A stretch of 62,959 bases of DNA from NCBI GenBank assembly GCA_964235945.1, contig CAXSDV010000012.1, positions 1 to 62,959 on the forward strand. Reading direction: 5' to 3'. This document shows, piece after piece, positions 23,846-32,644 of the stretch. The notes beneath the pieces are model-generated. The model had not been told where the DNA came from. It did no database searches and worked only from the letters and a program-made list of their open reading frames with translations. Source of the DNA: JASLDZ01 sp964235945. Lineage in GTDB: Bacteria; Pseudomonadota; Alphaproteobacteria; Caulobacterales; Caulobacteraceae. The translations under genes were made by a program, and so were the position numbers. Position 1 is the stretch's first letter; each line of letters opens with the position of its first letter.

Positions 23846-25195
23846 TCAGTCGAGCTCCAGCCCGCTCCCGCGCAGTTCGCGGCGCAGGGCGCTCATCAGC
23901 CGTTCCAGCGCCTCCGCATCCCTCGCTTCGCAGCGGCAGGTGACGCGCGCCTCGGTGTTGGAGGCGCGCAGCAGCCACCAGCCGTCGTCGTCCGCCACCC
24001 GCAGGCCGTCCAGCCGGTCGACCTCCAGGCCCCGCGCCTCCAGCCGCGCCGCCACCTCCGCCACCACCGCCGCCTTGCGGTCGTCGGCGCAGGGGATGCG
24101 GAACTCGGGGGTGGTGATGTGGCGCGGCAGGCCCTCGCGGAACTCGGCGAGGCTCTGGTTCGAGCGCGACAAGGCCCGCAGCACGCGTATCGCGGCGTAC
24201 AGCGCATCGTCCGTGCCGTCGAACAGGTCGGCGTAGAACACGTGGCCGGAGAGTTCGCCCGCCAGCAGCGCCCCCTCGCGCTTCATGGCCTCGCGCACCC
24301 GCACGTAGCCGGAGGGCGCGCGCACCGCCCGGCCGCCCAGCGCCTCCACCCCGTCGAACAGGGCGCGGCCGCACTTCACGTCCGCCACCACCGTGGTGCC
24401 CGGGTGGTCGCGCAGCAGGTCGGCGGCGATCAGCAGCAGGAGCTGGTCGGCCCACACCACCGCGCCCGCGCCGTCCACCGCGCCGATCCGGTCGCCGTCG
24501 CCGTCGAAGGCGAGGCCCAGGTCGCAGCCATGGGCGGTCACCGCCGCCTGCAGGTCGCGCAGGTTGGCCCCGACCGCCGGGTCCGGGTGGTGGTTGGGAA
24601 AGCGCCCGTCGATCTCGGCGTGGAGCACGAGGTGCTCGCCCGGCAGGCGCTCGACCAGGCGGCGCACCACTTCGCCGGTGGCCCCGTTGCCGCAATCCCA
24701 CGCCACCTTCAGCGGGCGCAACTCCCGCGCCGAACGGGCCAGGAGGTCGACATAGCCGTCCGCCACCTGCGCCGTGTCCACGCGTCCGCCCGGGGCGGGT
24801 TCGCCCGCGCGCGCCGCAAGCGCCCGCAGGCCCTCGCCGTGCAGGCGCTCGGCGCCCAGCAGTAGCTTGAAGCCGTTGTCCGCCGGCGGGTTGTGCGAGG
24901 CGGTGACCATGACGCCGCCCTCCAGGCCCAGGGTCTGCACGGCGTAGGCCAGCATGGGCGTAGGCCCGCGCCCCACGCGGATCACCTCCAGGCCGCCGGC
25001 GACCAGCCCCTCCACCAGCGCCGTCTCCAGGGAGGGGGAGCTGAGGCGGCCGTCATAGGCCGTCGCCACCCGCCGCAGGCCGCGTTCGCGCGCGGTGGCG
25101 GCGTAGGCGGCGCCCAGGAGGCGCGCATCCTCCTCGTCCAGGTCGCGCCCCACCACGCCGCGTATGTCGAAGGCGCGCACGGAGGCGGCGCGCAT
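23846..25195 (-). CDS. Phosphomannomutase/phosphoglucomutase
   Basis: 449 residues of the alpha-D-phosphohexomutase family (AlgC/ManB-like) with four domains. The phosphoserine is Ser100 in MVTASHNPPADNGFK, the metal loop is DGDGDR at 231-236, the sugar-specificity loop is GELSGHVFYAD, and the phosphate-binding loop is LLRASNTEARVT. It interconverts hexose 6-phosphate and 1-phosphate in the cytoplasm, the step before nucleotidylyltransferases such as the convergent gene 6 bases away. Together they could supply NDP-mannose or NDP-glucose for the surface polysaccharide. The ATG at 25195 starts the first beta strand (VRAFDIRGVVG). Confidence 0.92.
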   Translation of the reverse strand: MRAASVRAFDIRGVVGRDLDEEDARLLGAAYAATARERGLRRVATAYDGRLSSPSLETALVEGLVAGGLEVIRVGRGPTPMLAYAVQTLGLEGGVMVTASHNPPADNGFKLLLGAERLHGEGLRALAARAGEPAPGGRVDTAQVADGYVDLLARSARELRPLKVAWDCGNGATGEVVRRLVERLPGEHLVLHAEIDGRFPNHHPDPAVGANLRDLQAAVTAHGCDLGLAFDGDGDRIGAVDGAGAVVWADQLLLLIAADLLRDHPGTTVVADVKCGRALFDGVEALGGRAVRAPSGYVRVREAMKREGALLAGELSGHVFYADLFDGTDDALYAAIRVLRALSRSNQSLAEFREGLPRHITTPEFRIPCADDRKAAVVAEVAARLEARGLEVDRLDGLRVADDDGWWLLRASNTEARVTCRCEARDAEALERLMSALRRELRGSGLELD

Positions 25196-25251
25196 GCGCG
25201 TGCGCGGCGCCCCGGCGGGAGTCGGGGCGCCGGGGAGGGGGACCGAAGCGG

Positions 25252-25545
25252 TCAGCCGGCCACGCAGCGGTAGACGAAGGCGTCGCCCTCGTGACGCACG
25301 TACTGGGCCGAGCGGCTGAAGTGATGGCAGTGGCCGATGGCCAGCGGCAGCGCGTCCGCCGCGGTGTCGAAGCCGAACACGGTCACGCCGGCGCCGGAAG
25401 CGTTCCGCAGGTGGCCGCGACCCGCGACGCGGTCGAACAGGCCCGAGCCGCCCGAACTCGCGCCGTCGGCGCAGGCGCCCAGCGCCCCGACCGCCAGGAG
25501 AAGTCCCGCCAGCGCCGTCCTGCGCGCCGCGCCCGCCCAGTCCAT
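25252..25545 (-). CDS. Small lipoprotein of unknown function
   Basis: 97 residues. The signal MDWAGAARRTALAGLLLAVG ends in a good lipobox (ALGAC, Cys24). The mature part is about 74 residues with NASGAGVTVFGFDTAADALP, then GHCHHFSRSAQYVRHEGDAF and YRCVAG. Two later cysteines could form a disulfide. I do not recognise the family. GGGAG precedes the chosen ATG by 8 bases; an in-frame upstream ATG at 25608 would overlap the SDR gene. It follows the SDR gene on the same strand with a 52-base gap. Confidence 0.65.
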   Translation of the reverse strand: MDWAGAARRTALAGLLLAVGALGACADGASSGGSGLFDRVAGRGHLRNASGAGVTVFGFDTAADALPLAIGHCHHFSRSAQYVRHEGDAFVYRCVAG

Positions 25546-25597
25546 GATCGTCGCTCCCGGCCGTTCCGCGGGCCAACGCGCGGCGCGCGCGAAAGCC

Positions 25598-26389
25598 TCA
25601 CCGGACATAGCTGCCCGCGTTGACGTCCACGCTGGTTCCGGTGGCGTGGTCCGCCAGGCCGCTCGCCAGGAACACCACCGTCGGGGCCACGTCGTCGGGC
25701 TCGGTCAAGCGCGGCAAGGCGATGTCTGAAGCGGCGTAGTCCTCGCCGTAGCGGTCGATGAAGTCCTGGGCCATGTCGGTGCGGGTGAAGCCGGGGGCGA
25801 CCACGAAGGCCCGCACGCCGCGCCCGCCCCATCCGCGGGCCAGCGAGCGGGTGAGCGCCACCAGCGCGCCCTTGCTGGCGGCGTAGGCGAGGTAGTCGGG
25901 CGCGTCGCCCCGGAAGGCGGCGCGGCTGGCCAGGTTGACGATGCGTCCGGCGAAGTCCGGCCGTGCGGCGTGCCGTGCGGCGAAGCTCGCGCAGGCGGCG
26001 CGGCAGAGCAGGGCGGGGGCCGTGCCGTTGACCGCCATCGTCCGCTCCCAGTCGGCGAGCCAGGCCGCGTCGTCCCCCTCCGTCGGCGAGCCGATCGCCA
26101 CCCCCGCATTGTTGACCAGCACGTCCACGCCCTCGCCGCCGGCCTCCCGCGCCGCGTCCTGCGCCCGGCCCCAAAGCGCCGCGGCCGCGCGGGGGTCGGC
26201 GAGGTCGGCGGCCAGGACGGTCGCGCCCCCTCCGATCTCGGCCGCGACCGCCTGCGCCGCGTCCCGGTCGCGGCCGTAGTGGACCAGCACGCGCGCGCCC
26301 GCGCCCGCGAAACGTCGGCTCACCGCCGCCCCTATGCCCCGGCCGCCGCCGGTGACGAGCACGGTGCGGCCGGACAGGTCGATGCGCAT
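25598..26389 (-). CDS. Short-chain dehydrogenase/reductase (FabG-like)
   Basis: 263 residues of the classical SDR family. The cofactor loop TGGGRGIGA is at about residues 13-21, the NNAG motif at 93-96, and the catalytic Ser155, Tyr169 and Lys173 appear in NLASRAAF and YLAYAASKG. It lacks acidic residues right after the second strand (VLVHYGRDRD), which favours NADPH. Substrate unknown. The C terminus GTSVDVNAGSYVR resembles SDR enzymes acting on sugars or keto-acyl compounds. It is not obviously tied to kynureninase, which is divergent across 176 bases. Confidence 0.88.
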   Translation of the reverse strand: MRIDLSGRTVLVTGGGRGIGAAVSRRFAGAGARVLVHYGRDRDAAQAVAAEIGGGATVLAADLADPRAAAALWGRAQDAAREAGGEGVDVLVNNAGVAIGSPTEGDDAAWLADWERTMAVNGTAPALLCRAACASFAARHAARPDFAGRIVNLASRAAFRGDAPDYLAYAASKGALVALTRSLARGWGGRGVRAFVVAPGFTRTDMAQDFIDRYGEDYAASDIALPRLTEPDDVAPTVVFLASGLADHATGTSVDVNAGSYVR

Positions 26390-26565
26390 GGCGGAAGCTC
26401 CCCGAGGACCGCGCCCGAGCTAGCGCGGATCGGCGCAACGCGCGAGGCGCGGCTGTACCTCTTCGGCCCGCCCGGCTAAGCGGACGCCATGACGGGCGAC
26501 CTCCAGCGGCGGACCGCCTCGCGCTTCGCGCCGGCCGAGCCCGGGCGTCGGCGCGCGAGCGGCGC

Positions 26566-27807
26566 GTGAGCGGCCCCGTTCCATCCACCCGCGCCGCCTG
26601 CGAGGCGCTGGACGCGGCCGACCCCCTGGCCTTCGCCCGCGCGCGCTTCCGCCTGCCCGCGGGCGTGACCTACCTGGACGGCAACTCGCTGGGGGCGCTG
26701 CCGGCGGCGGTTCCCGCACGCCTCGCCCGCACGGTGGAGCGCGAGTGGGGCGAGGGGCTGATCGGCAGTTGGAACGCCGCGGGCTGGATCGAAGGCCCCG
26801 CGCGCCTGGGCGCCCGCATCGCGCCCCTGGTGGGGGCCGAGGCCGGCTCGGTGATCGTGGCCGACTCCACCTCGGTGAACCTCTTCAAGCTCGCCGCCGC
26901 CGCGCTGGACCTGCGACCGGAGCGGCGCACCGTGCTGGTGGACGCCGAGGACTTCCCGACGGACCTGTACATGCTCCAGGGGCTGGCGGGGCTGGTCGGC
27001 GGGTTGGAGGTGCGCGCCCTGGCCGAGGCGGACTGGGCGGGGGCGTTGGACGGATCGGTGGCCCTGCTGGTCTCCAGCCACGTCAACTACCGCTCGGGCG
27101 CGGTGCGCGACATGGCGGGCTGGACGGCGCGCGCCCACGCGGCCGGGGCGCTGGCGTTGTGGGACCTCAGCCACAGCGCGGGCGCCTTGCAGGTGGACCT
27201 GCGCGGGGCGGAAGCCGACTTCGCGGTGGGCTGCGGCTACAAATACTTCAACGGCGGCCCGGGGGCCCCGGCCTTCCTTTACGTGGCCGAGCGCTGGCGC
27301 GGGCGGGCGCGCAACCCGCTGTCCGGCTGGATGGGCCACGCGGCGCCCTTCGCCTTCGAGGGCGTGCACCGCCAGGGCGAGGGGATGGCGCGCTGGCTCT
27401 GCGGCACGCCCTCCATCCTCGCCTTCGCCGCGCTGGAGGCGGGGCTCGACACCTTCGACGCGGTGGACATGGCGCAGGTGGAGCGCAAGGCCGCCGCCCT
27501 CACCGACCTGTTCGCCCAAACGGTGGAGCGCCTGGCCCCCGGCGTGTTCGCCAGCGCCCTGCCGCCCGGCGCCCGGCGCGGGAGCCATGTCAGCCTGCGC
27601 CACCCCCACGCCCACGAACTCGTGCAGGCGCTGATCGTCGAGGGCGTGGTGGGCGACTTCCGCGCGCCCGACATCCTGCGCTTCGGCTTCACGCCGCTCT
27701 ACCTCGGCCATGCCGAGGTGTTCGACGCCGCGGCGCGCCTGGCCGACCTCGCCGCCGGCGACCGCTGGCGCGACCCCCGCTTCGCCGTGCGCGCGGCGGT
27801 GACCTGA
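26566..27807 (+). CDS. kynU: Kynureninase
   Basis: 413 residues from a GTG start. A fold-type I PLP enzyme with FLDGNSLGA-like opening (TYLDGNSLGALP), the PLP lysine Lys226 in GCGYKYFNGGPGAPAF, and later blocks VHRQGEGMARWLCGTPSILA and DFRAPDILRFGFTPLYLGH, all characteristic of kynureninase. It cleaves kynurenine to anthranilate and alanine, or hydroxykynurenine to 3-hydroxyanthranilate, in tryptophan breakdown. Tryptophan dioxygenase and kynurenine formamidase are not adjacent. It converges with a small Lrp-type ligand-binding protein 4 bases away. Confidence 0.94.
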   Translation: MSGPVPSTRAACEALDAADPLAFARARFRLPAGVTYLDGNSLGALPAAVPARLARTVEREWGEGLIGSWNAAGWIEGPARLGARIAPLVGAEAGSVIVADSTSVNLFKLAAAALDLRPERRTVLVDAEDFPTDLYMLQGLAGLVGGLEVRALAEADWAGALDGSVALLVSSHVNYRSGAVRDMAGWTARAHAAGALALWDLSHSAGALQVDLRGAEADFAVGCGYKYFNGGPGAPAFLYVAERWRGRARNPLSGWMGHAAPFAFEGVHRQGEGMARWLCGTPSILAFAALEAGLDTFDAVDMAQVERKAAALTDLFAQTVERLAPGVFASALPPGARRGSHVSLRHPHAHELVQALIVEGVVGDFRAPDILRFGFTPLYLGHAEVFDAAARLADLAAGDRWRDPRFAVRAAVT

Positions 27808-27811
27808 GGCG

Positions 27812-28087
27812 TCAGCCGGCCCCGCCGTCCGGCGTGAAGGCGTTGAAGGCCAGGATCGTGTAGGTGTCGGCCACGCCCTCGATCCGCTGCACCTGCGAGG
27901 TGACGAACAGGCCGGGGTCGTGGTCGCCGCCCAGTGAGAACTTGGCCAGGAGGTCGAAGGCGCCGGAGGTGGACCACACCTCGGGCGTGGGCGTGACCTC
28001 GTCCACCAGCCGGGCGGCCACCTCGTAGGCGGCGCCCGGGCGGGTCTTGACCTGGACGAAGATGGTGCGGGGCCTGAAAGGGTCCAT
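27812..28087 (-). CDS. Stand-alone Lrp/AsnC ligand-binding (RAM) domain protein
   Basis: 91 residues containing only the alpha/beta effector domain of Lrp/AsnC regulators (TIFVQVKTRPGAAYEVAARL to VQRIEGVADTYTILAFNAF). The N-terminal DNA-binding helix-turn-helix is absent and no start or frameshift upstream could supply it. Such single-domain proteins bind amino acids and may form mixed oligomers with full regulators. The RBS AGGA lies 8 bases before the ATG. Its position next to kynureninase hints at an amino-acid ligand such as tryptophan or kynurenine, but this is only context. Confidence 0.82.
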   Translation of the reverse strand: MDPFRPRTIFVQVKTRPGAAYEVAARLVDEVTPTPEVWSTSGAFDLLAKFSLGGDHDPGLFVTSQVQRIEGVADTYTILAFNAFTPDGGAG

Positions 28088-28254
28088 GGGACGGGTCCTG
28101 GCGGCTCGGGGGAGCGCTCACCTAGCGCCGGCGCCCGGGGGCGTCGACCCGAACGGCCCGTTTGCGATCGCCCGCTTTCGGGCTTCCCTCCGGGTCGGGC
28201 TTGCACTAGCGACGGCGTGTCGCAGGCGGAGGTGTCCGCGGGGGGCGTGCAGGC

Positions 28255-29430
28255 ATGGCGGACGACACTCCCGACGTAACGAGCGCGTCGGTCGGCGGCG
28301 CGCCCCAGGGCGGGGGCGGAGACGATAAGAAGGGCGGAGACGCGCCCAAGAAGAAGGGATTGCTGCAGCGCCCGGGCCTGCTGCTCGGCTTGATCGTCGG
28401 CGGCCTGGTCCTGCTGGTGCTGCTCGTCCTGTTCTTCCTGAACGCCCGCAAGTACCAGTCGACGGACGACGCCTACGTCGACACCCACATCGTCCACCTC
28501 GCCCCGCAGATCGCCGGCCGCGTGTCGCAGGTCCTGGCGCAGGACAACGAGCTGGTCGGCCCGGGCCAGCTCCTCGTTCAGATCGATCCGGTCGACCAGG
28601 ATCAGCGGGTGGCCCAGGCCCAGGCGCAGCGCGCCCAGGCGGTGGCCCAGCGCGACCAGGCGCTCGCCCAGCGCGTGCAGGCCCTGGCGCAGATCGCCAC
28701 CCAGCAGCAGACCTTCCGCCAGTCCGCCGCCCAGGTGCCGGGGGCGGAGGCCCAGGCCTTGTCCGCGGCCAGGGACTACGCCCGCTACCTGGCGCTGCGC
28801 CGCATCAACGTGAAGGCGACCGCCCAGCAGCAGATCGACCAGGCCCAGGCGCAGGCGGCCAACACCGCCAGCCAAGCCGCGGCCGCCCGCCGCGCGCAGG
28901 ACGCCGCCGCCGCCCAGGTGGCCCAGGCGCAGACCCAGCTCGGAGCCGCCGACGCGTCCATCCGCGGCGCCCAGGCGCAGATCGCCGCCGCCGACGCCCA
29001 ACTCGCCAGCGCGGCCACCAACCTCGGCTACGCCCGGATCACGGCGCCGGTGATCGGCCACGTGGCGCACAAGAACGTGCAGATCGGCAGCTATCTCCAG
29101 ACCGGGCAGGAGGTGATGGCCATCGTACCCACCAAGCTGTGGGTCACCGCCAACTTCAAGGAAACCCAGCTGAAGGACATGCGGACGGGCCAGCACGTCG
29201 ACCTGAAGTTCGACGCCTATCCCGACTACAAGTTCGTCGGCCACGTGGACTCGATCCAACGCGGTGCGGGCCAGGCTTTCGCGGTGCTGCCCAGCGAGAA
29301 CGCCACCGGCAACTTCGTGAAGGTGGTCCAGCGCGTGCCGGTGAAGATCATCATCGACAACCTGGACGACCTGCACCACCCGCTCGGCCCGGGCATGAGC
29401 GTCACCCCCAAGGTGCGGGTGCTCCAGTAA
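28255..29430 (+). CDS. EmrA/HlyD-type membrane fusion protein
   Basis: 391 residues. A Lys-rich cytoplasmic N terminus is followed by one transmembrane helix at about 42-63 (LLLGLIVGGLVLLVLLVLFF). The lipoyl-like half motifs flank a long Ala/Gln-rich coiled coil (about 115-255), and the beta-barrel domain includes TKLWVTANFKETQLKDMRTG and VGHVDSIQRGAGQAFAVLPS. It bridges the inner-membrane pump encoded next and the outer-membrane channel encoded third. The three genes are joined by TAATG and GTGA overlaps, so they form a single operon for a tripartite drug or toxin exporter. No dedicated regulator is adjacent. Confidence 0.92.
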   Translation: MADDTPDVTSASVGGAPQGGGGDDKKGGDAPKKKGLLQRPGLLLGLIVGGLVLLVLLVLFFLNARKYQSTDDAYVDTHIVHLAPQIAGRVSQVLAQDNELVGPGQLLVQIDPVDQDQRVAQAQAQRAQAVAQRDQALAQRVQALAQIATQQQTFRQSAAQVPGAEAQALSAARDYARYLALRRINVKATAQQQIDQAQAQAANTASQAAAARRAQDAAAAQVAQAQTQLGAADASIRGAQAQIAAADAQLASAATNLGYARITAPVIGHVAHKNVQIGSYLQTGQEVMAIVPTKLWVTANFKETQLKDMRTGQHVDLKFDAYPDYKFVGHVDSIQRGAGQAFAVLPSENATGNFVKVVQRVPVKIIIDNLDDLHHPLGPGMSVTPKVRVLQ

Positions 29431-31037
29431 TGCCCGCCGCGGCCGACGCCGGCTGGTCGAACGCGCGCTCGGCGGCGGGCGGGCGCAGCCCCTGGCTGGT
29501 GGCCGTGGTGATCTCCATCGCCACCTTCATGGAGGTGTTGGACACCTCCATCGCCAACGTCGCCCTGCAGCACATCGGCGGCGGCCTGGCCGTCTCCTAC
29601 GACGAGGCGACCTGGGTGCTGACCAGCTACCTGATCGCCAACGCCATCATCATTCCGGCCTCCGGCTGGCTGTCGACCACGCTCGGACGCAAGAACTATT
29701 ACATGCTGAGCGTTCTCGTGTTCACCATCGCCTCGTTCTTCTGCGGGATCGCTCCCAACCTGACCACGTTGATCCTGGCGCGCATCGTCCAGGGCGCGGC
29801 GGGAGGGGGGCTGCAGCCCTCCTCGCAATCCATGCTGGTCGACAGCTTTCCGCCCAGCCAGCGCGGCTCGGCCTTCACCCTGTTCGCCTTCACCGTCATC
29901 CTCGCCCCGGCGGTGGGGCCGACGCTGGGCGGCTGGATCACCGACAGCTTCTCCTGGCACTGGATCTTCCTGATCAACGTGCCCGTGGGCGCGATCGCCC
30001 TGTTGCTCACCAAGGCGCTGGTGACCGAGCCGGAGGCGCTCAAGGCCGAGAGCCGCACCCAGAAAGCGCGAGGGCTCAAGTTCGACTATATCGGCTTCGC
30101 GCTGATCGGCACGGGCTTGGCCACGCTGGAGGTGTTCGCCGACCGCGGCCAGCGCGACGACTGGTTCTCCAGCACGATCATCAGCGTGTGCTTCGTGCTG
30201 GCGATCGTGGGACTCGTGGGGTTCGTCATCTGGGAACTGGTGAAGAAGACGGACACGCTGCTGGACCTGACCCTCTTCAAGAACCGCAACTTCGCAATCT
30301 GCAACTTGGTGATCGCGGTGACGGGGGTGATCCTCTACGGCACCACCCAGTTCGTGCCCCAGCTCCTGCAGCAGGTGCTGGGTTACACCGCCACCCGGGC
30401 GGGGCTGGCCATGACGGTCGGCGGGCTGGCGACCTTGGCGGTCATGCCGCTGGTGGGATCGCTGTCCAACAAGGTGCAGCCGCGCTGGCTGATCGCCTTC
30501 GCCCTGGCCATCGAGGCGCTGGCCCTGCTCAACATGTGCGGACTGTCCACGGGGCTGAGCTTCTGGGACGCGGCCGTCGCGCGGGTCTGGCAGGCGGTGG
30601 GCATCCCCTTCCTGTTCATCCCGCTGACCAGCGCGGCCTATGTCGGGCTGGCGCCGGACAAGACCAGCCAGGCCTCGGCCATGCAGAACGTGTTCCGCAA
30701 CCTGGGCGGCACCATCGGCATCTCCACGGTGCAGACGGTCCTGGCCCAGCGCGAGCAGTTCCACCAGTCGCGGCTCGTGGAGAACCTCAATCCATTGAAC
30801 ACCAACTACGTCCAGGCGGTCGGCTCGAACGTCAACGCCCTGACGGGTCGCCTGGGCGGCCCCGCCGCGAGCCAGGGCGCCCTGGCCCAGTTGTACCAGG
30901 GCGTCACCCAGCAGGCGGCCATGCTCTCCTATATAGACGTGTTCTGGGGGCTGATGTGGTTCGTCGCCTGCGTTTTCCCGTTCGTCTTCCTGCTCAAGGC
31001 CGCGCCCAAGGGCGGCGGCGCGGGAGGGGCGGCGTGA
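29430..31037 (+). CDS. DHA2-family multidrug efflux MFS pump (EmrB/FarB-like)
   Basis: 535 residues with about 14 transmembrane helices, as in the DHA2 drug:proton antiporters. The family motif after helix 1, MEVLDTSIANVALQHIGG, is clear, and LARIVQGAAGGGLQPSSQSM and GPTLGGWITDSFSWHWIFLI are motifs of helices 4-6. It exports hydrophobic compounds using the proton gradient, working with the EmrA-like adaptor. The ATG overlaps the stop of the adaptor gene by one base (TAATG). The substrate is not predictable. Confidence 0.94.
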   Translation: MPAAADAGWSNARSAAGGRSPWLVAVVISIATFMEVLDTSIANVALQHIGGGLAVSYDEATWVLTSYLIANAIIIPASGWLSTTLGRKNYYMLSVLVFTIASFFCGIAPNLTTLILARIVQGAAGGGLQPSSQSMLVDSFPPSQRGSAFTLFAFTVILAPAVGPTLGGWITDSFSWHWIFLINVPVGAIALLLTKALVTEPEALKAESRTQKARGLKFDYIGFALIGTGLATLEVFADRGQRDDWFSSTIISVCFVLAIVGLVGFVIWELVKKTDTLLDLTLFKNRNFAICNLVIAVTGVILYGTTQFVPQLLQQVLGYTATRAGLAMTVGGLATLAVMPLVGSLSNKVQPRWLIAFALAIEALALLNMCGLSTGLSFWDAAVARVWQAVGIPFLFIPLTSAAYVGLAPDKTSQASAMQNVFRNLGGTIGISTVQTVLAQREQFHQSRLVENLNPLNTNYVQAVGSNVNALTGRLGGPAASQGALAQLYQGVTQQAAMLSYIDVFWGLMWFVACVFPFVFLLKAAPKGGGAGGAA

Positions 31038-32644
31038 ACCGGCTCATGACGCGCGGACTGCTTCCCGCGGCCGCGGCGGGCGCCCTCGCCTGCGCCTGCA
31101 CGGTCGGGCCCGACTACCGGCGGCCGGACGCGCCCACGCCCCCCGGCTTCGCGGAGCTCGCGGGCAAGGACAAGGGATCGACGCTCAGCCCCACCACCGC
31201 CGACGCGCCCGACCTCGCGGCCTGGTGGCGACGCTTCGACGACCCGGTGCTCCAGTCCCTGGTGGAGCGCGCCCTGGCCGGCAACCTCGACCTGGACGCC
31301 GCCGCCTCGCGCGTGCGCCAGGCGCGCGCCCAGGAGGTGGTGACGGGTGCGGCGGGCCTGCCCCAGGTCAACGCGACCGGCAACAGCCTGCGCGTGAACC
31401 GCAGCGCCAGCGCCGATTCGCCCGTGCCGGGGCTGACGGGCGGCGGGGCTTCGGGAGGAGCCGCGGGCGGCGGCGCGGCCGCCGGGGGCGCGGGGGCCGC
31501 CGGCGGGGCCTCGTCGACGGGCGCCTCCGGTCCGAGCCATATCAACTACTTCAACGTCGGGCTCGACGCCGCCTGGGAGGTGGACCTGTTCGGCGGCGTG
31601 CGCCGGGGCGTGGAGGCCGCGCGCGACACCACCGCCGCCCAGGTGTGGAGCCGGCGCGACAGCCAGGTCTCCATCGCCGCCGAGACCGCCAACCAGTACG
31701 TGCAATACCGGCTGGCCAAGGCGCGGCTGGTCACCCTCGACGCCGACCTGAAGCGCCAGCAGGGCGTGTTCGCCGTGATCAGCGACCGGGCGAAGACGGG
31801 CTTCGTCACCAACCTCGACGTGAATCAGCAGCGCGTCCAGTTGGCCAACACCCAGGCGCAGATCCCCCAGGTGGAGGCGCAGGCCACGGCGGCGGTCCAC
31901 GCCCTGGGCGTGCTGCTGGCCGTGACTCCCGAGTCGCTGGGCGCCGAGCTCGCCGCCCCGCGGCCCCTGCCGCCCGTGCCCGTCGCCCTGCCCGTGGGCC
32001 TGCCGAGCGACCTCTTGCGCCGTCGCCCGGACATCCGCGCCTCCGAGCGCCGCCTGGCCTCGGCCAACGCGCAGATCGGCGTGCAGACGGCGGTGCTCTA
32101 CCCCAGCGTCGACCTGCTGGGCCTGGGCTCCTTCGGCTCCAACGACATCACCCGGCTGTTCAACGGCCGCAACGCCCTCTCGGCGGGGGTGGGCCTCGTC
32201 CAGTGGAACCTGTTCGCCGCCGGCCGCAACCAGGCCAACATCCGCATCGCGCGCGAGCAGTACGTTCAGGCGGTCGACTCCTACCGCACCACCGTGCTGC
32301 GCGCGTTCCAGGACGTGGAGGACGGCCTCAGCCGCTACGCGACCGACCAGCGTCGCTGGACCACGCTCAACGGGTCGTTCAAGGCGGCCCAGGACAGCTT
32401 CGTCATCGCCCAGCAGCAGTACGAGGTGGGGCTGGTGGACTACACCACCGTCTACAACTCCGAGGCGGCCCTGCTGCAGAACCAGGACCAGCTCACCCAG
32501 GCCGACGGCGCCCTCGCCCAGGACGTGGTGTCGATCTACAAGGCGCTCGGCGGCGGCTGGAGCGCGGACCCCAAGATCGACGGCCGCACCGGGTCGGACT
32601 TCGACGCGGACCCGGCGCACCACCGGGCCGCCGCCACGCGCTAG
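31034..32644 (+). CDS. NodT-family outer-membrane efflux channel with Gly/Ala-rich insert
   Basis: 536 residues from a GTG that overlaps the pump stop (GTGA). The N terminus ends in a lipoprotein-type cysteine followed by CTVGPDYRRPDAP, diagnostic of NodT-type outer-membrane factors. Two TolC-like repeats follow, the second starting near LPSDLLRRRPDIRASERRLA. A low-complexity insert of about 35 residues (133-167, only Gly, Ala, Ser, Thr and Pro) sits where the first outer loop of the beta barrel is expected. Its last 4 bases overlap the convergent ABC permease gene. Confidence 0.92.
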   Translation: MNRLMTRGLLPAAAAGALACACTVGPDYRRPDAPTPPGFAELAGKDKGSTLSPTTADAPDLAAWWRRFDDPVLQSLVERALAGNLDLDAAASRVRQARAQEVVTGAAGLPQVNATGNSLRVNRSASADSPVPGLTGGGASGGAAGGGAAAGGAGAAGGASSTGASGPSHINYFNVGLDAAWEVDLFGGVRRGVEAARDTTAAQVWSRRDSQVSIAAETANQYVQYRLAKARLVTLDADLKRQQGVFAVISDRAKTGFVTNLDVNQQRVQLANTQAQIPQVEAQATAAVHALGVLLAVTPESLGAELAAPRPLPPVPVALPVGLPSDLLRRRPDIRASERRLASANAQIGVQTAVLYPSVDLLGLGSFGSNDITRLFNGRNALSAGVGLVQWNLFAAGRNQANIRIAREQYVQAVDSYRTTVLRAFQDVEDGLSRYATDQRRWTTLNGSFKAAQDSFVIAQQQYEVGLVDYTTVYNSEAALLQNQDQLTQADGALAQDVVSIYKALGGGWSADPKIDGRTGSDFDADPAHHRAAATR

